From assembly GCA_001600455.1 (NCBI GenBank), contig BCKC01000003.1, positions 2,056,168-2,120,167 on the forward strand: a stretch of 64,000 nt of DNA, read 5' to 3'. Under the pieces are notes generated by a model. It worked only from the letters and a program-made list of their open reading frames with translations. It was not told the origin of the DNA and ran no database searches. Source of the DNA: Endocalyx cinctus (Eukaryota > Ascomycota > Sordariomycetes > Amphisphaeriales > Apiosporaceae). Shown piece by piece: positions 60,233-64,000 of this stretch (positions within the stretch are counted from its first letter, which is position 1; every line of letters starts with the position of its first letter). The position numbers were made by a program, and so were the translations under genes.

Positions 60233-61138
60233 GCGGTATAGTGTACAGTATAGTGTACGTGTACATGCTATAGTATGCATTTATAGGTATAATTACAAGT
60301 ACCCAATTTAGTATTTTCTAACGTTTCAGAGCTAAACCTGTATATCGTCTAAGGCAAAAAGGTCCTGTGAGCGCAGTCTTCCTCTTCACCATCCATTCAA
60401 TCTAACATAGCCCAATTATTGAATCCAACAATCTCTCATCGCCCTTCCGTTCGTTTTATTTTTTTTTTTTCTTAATCCTGATTACTTTATCGATGAAGTA
60501 ATAGAAGAAGAAGAAAACAAGAAGAGGCTGTGGAATAAACCAAAGAATTATACCACCTTCGCGATCCATCCATCCTTCGACATCCTCCGCCTTCTAGATA
60601 CTTACTTTAGTCTCTTCATCTTAGACCTTTCGTCGCAAATCTTGATCTGGATTGAACAAACGGCCACAACTACCGAATCACCGCATTTCCGAGTTCGAAT
60701 ACTCATCCATACTTACCGTCTTTCTACCTAACTAGACTTTTTTTTTTTTTTTTTTTTTTTACGAATAGTAATTGGAGAAAAACAAAATAAAAACAATAAC
60801 ATCACTGGTTAAGGAAAAGGGGAGAGAGCGTGTGTGTGACAACTGCATTCTGGGAACAAAGAGTCGGTTGGGTAACTATCTCAAAGGGCACTTAATACCA
60901 AGTAGTCCTGCAAGCCCCGACCGAGACGGTATTAGCCTCGCGCATCTTCGCGATTCGATAAAAACAACGACTACAACAACATTTTCGATTGAAATTCGTC
61001 TTTTATTTTGCGAATGGCCCCGTCGATACGATGGTGAATACAGTGTGTAATTCCACTCTGGAGGAGATGAGAAGTACGTAAAGAGATTAAGCTTTCTTGC
61101 CAACCCCGTCGTGCATATTATTTTATCGCGGCGCCAAG

Positions 61139-62870
61139 ATGCTGACAGCAGACACAATTCTAGTCGGGTCTGAGGAGCCCATCTTCAGTGATTGGACCTT
61201 CCACCGCCTCGCCCTCGTCATCGCTGGCGCTTCGACCGTGGTCTCATATATTGCCAGCTTCTATTTAATATGGCGACATGCCATGAACTATACCAAACCG
61301 ACCGAACAAAAACAGTATGTCACGCACAGAAAACCCCCTCTTAACCCATTCCTCGCGACGATGCGAAGACAAGAAGACAGACTAATCCGACTTCGTGCGC
61401 CGTAGTATCATTCGTATCCTATTTATGGTCCCCATATACGCCACCTCCTCCTTCTTATGTATTTGGTTCTATTGGCATGCCGTTTATTACCAGGTTCTCA
61501 GCGAGGCCTACGAGGCATTCGCTATCGTCTCTTTCTTCGCCCTCATGTGCCATTACGTAGCGCCCGACTTGCATGAGCAGAAGGACTTTTTCCGGAATAT
61601 GACGCCCGTCGTACCCTGGGTTTGGCCCATCACTTGGTTCAAGAAATGTTGCGGCGGCGACCGTGGGCCTTGGAGAACCCCCAAGAGCGGCCTTACTTGG
61701 TTTAATATTATCTGGATCGGCGTCTACCACTACGCCTTCATTCGTGTCGCCATGACCATAGTCGCTGTCGTAACACAGTACTTTGACAAATACTGCGAGA
61801 GTTCAAACAGCCCTGTTTTTGCTCACGTCTGGGTAAGCCAATCCGATTTCTTATAAGCCGCTCCATATTACTTGCTCTTGCTTACCCTTTCGATATAGGT
61901 TATCGTCGTTGAATCCATAGCGGTGACGATTGCTATGTACTGCGTCATTCAATATTACATACAGCTGAAGGAACCTCTAGCCGAGCATAAGCCTTTCCTC
62001 AAAGTGCTGTCGATTAAGCTTGTCATCTTTCTTTCATTCTGGCAAACTATTGCCATATCCCTCGGCACATCTACCTTCCACATCGTGAGCCCGAACGCTG
62101 TTCTAGCGTACCCGGATATCAAAGTCGGTATTCCCAGCCTACTACTCTGCTTCGAGATGGCCCTCTTTGGTATCTTGCATCTCTGGGCATTCCCCTGGGC
62201 TCCTTACGGACCAAATGCAAAGTTGACCTTCTACCCTGTCCCCGACCCATCCTCTGGAATGCCACCTCGCGAAAACGAGCGTGTGCCTAACAAAGGCGGC
62301 TTCATCGGTTTGAAAGCTATCGGCGACGCTTTGAACATTTGGGATATCATTAAAGCCTTCGGCCGTGGTCTTCGTTGGCTCTTTGTCGGGGTTAAGCACC
62401 GCCGCAACGATCCCAGCTACCAGGATAAGATCGGTGGCACGGATACGAGCTACCCGATGAAGCCGTACGGTTCTAATAACAAAAGTACTGATCACCTTCC
62501 CATCGCGAACCAGTTCCGTCGCAGTGGTTTCGGTATGCCTACCGGACAACCTCCTGTAGCATCTATACCAGAGGAAGAGAGCGTCGGTTTGATCTCTAAT
62601 GCCCAACCAAACCCGGGCGCTGCTTCGCCTCCCTCCCAGCAGCACCTAGTGAGTCCATATCAAGACGCCTCCTCGTCAAGCAGGCCGCCGCAGCAACACT
62701 ACACCCCATACGACGACAGGGGGGACCTGGGAGTTCCTCAGTATAATACATACGATGATAGAGAAGCGCATGCTCCGTCGCCCTACGAGTCGAGGAGCCA
62801 CGCACAAGCCCAGGTCGGCCAGGCGTTATGGGGAAATAGAAGCACGAACCCGCCGGGCGGATTCATATGA
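61139..62870 (+). CDS. TMEM184 / organic solute transporter subunit alpha family protein (DUF300)
   Basis: Three exons (61139-61314, 61406-61832, 61899-62870) give 524 residues. The first splice (phase 2) restores KQHIIRILFMVPIYATSSFL, the family hallmark; the second is phase 0. TM1 is near 23-46 (LALVIAGASTVVSYIASFYL), followed by IWRHAMNYTKP. Further TM segments lie in YWHAVYYQVLSEAYEAFAIV and SFFALMCHYVAPDLHEQKDF, the WFNIIWIGVYHYAFIRVAMT block, VESIAVTIAMYCVIQYYIQL, VIFLSFWQTIAISLG and LLLCFEMALFGILHLWAFPW, giving about seven in all. The C-terminal 180 residues are disordered and Pro/Ser/Tyr-rich. Animal Ost-alpha works with Ost-beta in bile-acid export; fungal members are uncharacterised, with vacuolar or endomembrane roles suggested. 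The start at 61139 is favoured over an in-frame Met at 61097 because homologues begin close to TM1. Confidence 0.9.
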
Positions 62871-64000
62871 AACGAGACAACGATAAAAAGAATACCAATG
62901 TTTGATTAATTATTTTTTATTTTCTCTAAAGAATTTAGGGAACACCGGAAGCAGAAAAGCTTGGTTTGATCATTACGACTTTCCGAAAGTACAATGTGTT
63001 GCAAGTTCTTTTTTTGTGTATAAAACAATTATAAACTCGGGAATTACGTGCTTCCCTCTGTTTAAAAAAGGGGGGAGGGCTACCTAAGCGCATTCGTGCG
63101 TAACCCTCCTTACCTAAAGGAATAGCTGGGCATTAGAAGGAATCATACCGATTCCTTAACAAGCACCCGACGGTGACTTCAAGGGGGCGTTTGTGGTTTA
63201 TTTTTATTTTTTGTCCTTCTACGGGGGTTTAGAAACTACCTCGGGATTACTACGAGGCTTTGTGTTTGTTGTTTGATATTTGTACTTATATAGCTGGCCG
63301 TGGAATCTGCCTGAAAGCTAGCTAGCTGTTAATATAGTCACTATGGAAATGGCAATTATATTTCATGTCTTTCGTCAATTTGCTTGCCTACCTTTGAATG
63401 ATATCACATGTTACGATAAGATTAAACGTCCCTGACGATCCTAATAATGAAGGGGTTGGCCGAAGAGCCATTGATCCCAAGAGGAACATTTCCCTAACTT
63501 TTATTTTATTAATATTTATCTTCTATCTTCTTTCCCCCTCCGTATTACCTTCTCTGAAAAGCCGTCTGCCTTCTGTTTTTTGAAGTCTACTGTCTTATTA
63601 GAAGCCCTACTCCTTTTTCCCATGCATGTAAATTGATTTCCTTTTCTGTTGATACACCCGAAACCAATGAAATAACCGAGTGCTCCCCTTGGCGAGGATA
63701 AAAAGAAGAAAGAAAAAAACTATAACTGAAATGACTGCGACAAAAGGGGTATCATGATTTTATTGCTGTTGTACGTATGTGTATGCATGCCTGTCTATGT
63801 TATGCATTTTCTTCCTTCGACCAAACAAATGCCAGTCGCTCTGATTTTCCCTCTCGAATGTCTTAAAAGGTATAATACACGGCATTTCACGAAATGCATA
63901 AAATGGGGGGATGTTTCTTTGCTCTTTCAACTGCTTTCTTCTCTATTTTGGGCCCTTCTGAGATGGGCTAGAAATAGAAGAAGCGTATTGAGAAAGAAGA
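62871..64000. other. 3' flank to window end, no gene recognised
   Basis: AT-rich DNA; open frames at 62902-63087 and 63398-63583 have no recognisable motif. The last 300 bases contain purine-rich and CT-rich patches only. Confidence 0.5.

Larger units (their letters stand above)
57631..61138. other. Intergenic, no intact gene recognised
   Basis: The stretch includes poly-A near 58067-58090, open frames at 58366-58812 (-) and 58803-59123 (-) that I cannot assign, a hexamer tract at 59665-59735, a hairpin at 60193-60232 and poly-T at 60739-60760. From about 60400 the DNA is pyrimidine-rich and should contain the promoter and leader of the TMEM184 gene. Confidence 0.5.

Overview
The window is nuclear DNA from a filamentous ascomycete (Pezizomycotina). 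Genes carry short introns of about 54-140 bp (one of 232 bp) with GTAAGT/GTATGT-type donors. Coding DNA is clearly GC-richer than the AT-rich intergenic DNA, which is full of (AG)n, poly-T and TAGGTA-type simple sequence. The protein families are typical of this group: fungal SLATT, WSC sensor, NUR1, SAT-rhodopsin and fungal O-methyltransferase. A Sordariomycete is my best guess, but nothing here fixes the order.

Layout. An ethanolamine kinase gene (1492-2841, +) is followed by about 7 kb without a recognisable gene, including a 45-N gap inside poly-G at 4317-4361. Next is a five-exon gene for a 1201-residue C2H2 protein (10049-13966, +). It faces a gene for a fungal SLATT two-TM predicted effector (15124-16248, -). 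Then come a 1232-residue disordered protein with a C-terminal membrane hairpin (17487-21307, -) and NUR1, a nuclear rim protein (22025-23588, -). NUR1 shares a divergent promoter with the four-exon V-ATPase subunit F gene (24416-25191, +). These are followed by an NPC2/PG-PI transfer protein (26045-26918, -), a CSC1/OSCA-type stress-gated channel (29189-31993, -), a GC-rich coiled-coil protein (35104-37071, +), a kelch/single-TM protein (38429-42172, +), a 6-kb gene desert, and a WSC-domain wall sensor (48200-49525, +). Near the right end is a TMEM184/Ost-alpha family membrane protein (61139-62870, +).

The stretch from about 51.2 to 57.7 kb is a gene graveyard. It holds an internally deleted FAD-linked oxidoreductase, an interstitial telomere-like CCCTAA tract, a frameshifted, nonsense-mutated and truncated O-methyltransferase, a direct-repeat-bounded element, a shredded SAT-rhodopsin gene and a signal peptide that ends at once in a stop. 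An oxidoreductase next to an O-methyltransferase suggests a dead secondary-metabolite locus, possibly once subtelomeric.

The intact genes do not form one pathway. Several act at membranes or the cell envelope (phosphatidylethanolamine synthesis, sterol/lipid transfer, vacuolar acidification, osmosensitive calcium entry, wall sensing, nuclear rim). The best candidates for unexplored biology are the SLATT protein, the large disordered membrane-hairpin protein and the kelch receptor-like protein. Splice sites were assigned by eye from consensus and frame continuity. Family calls rest on recognised sequence patterns; no database search was run.
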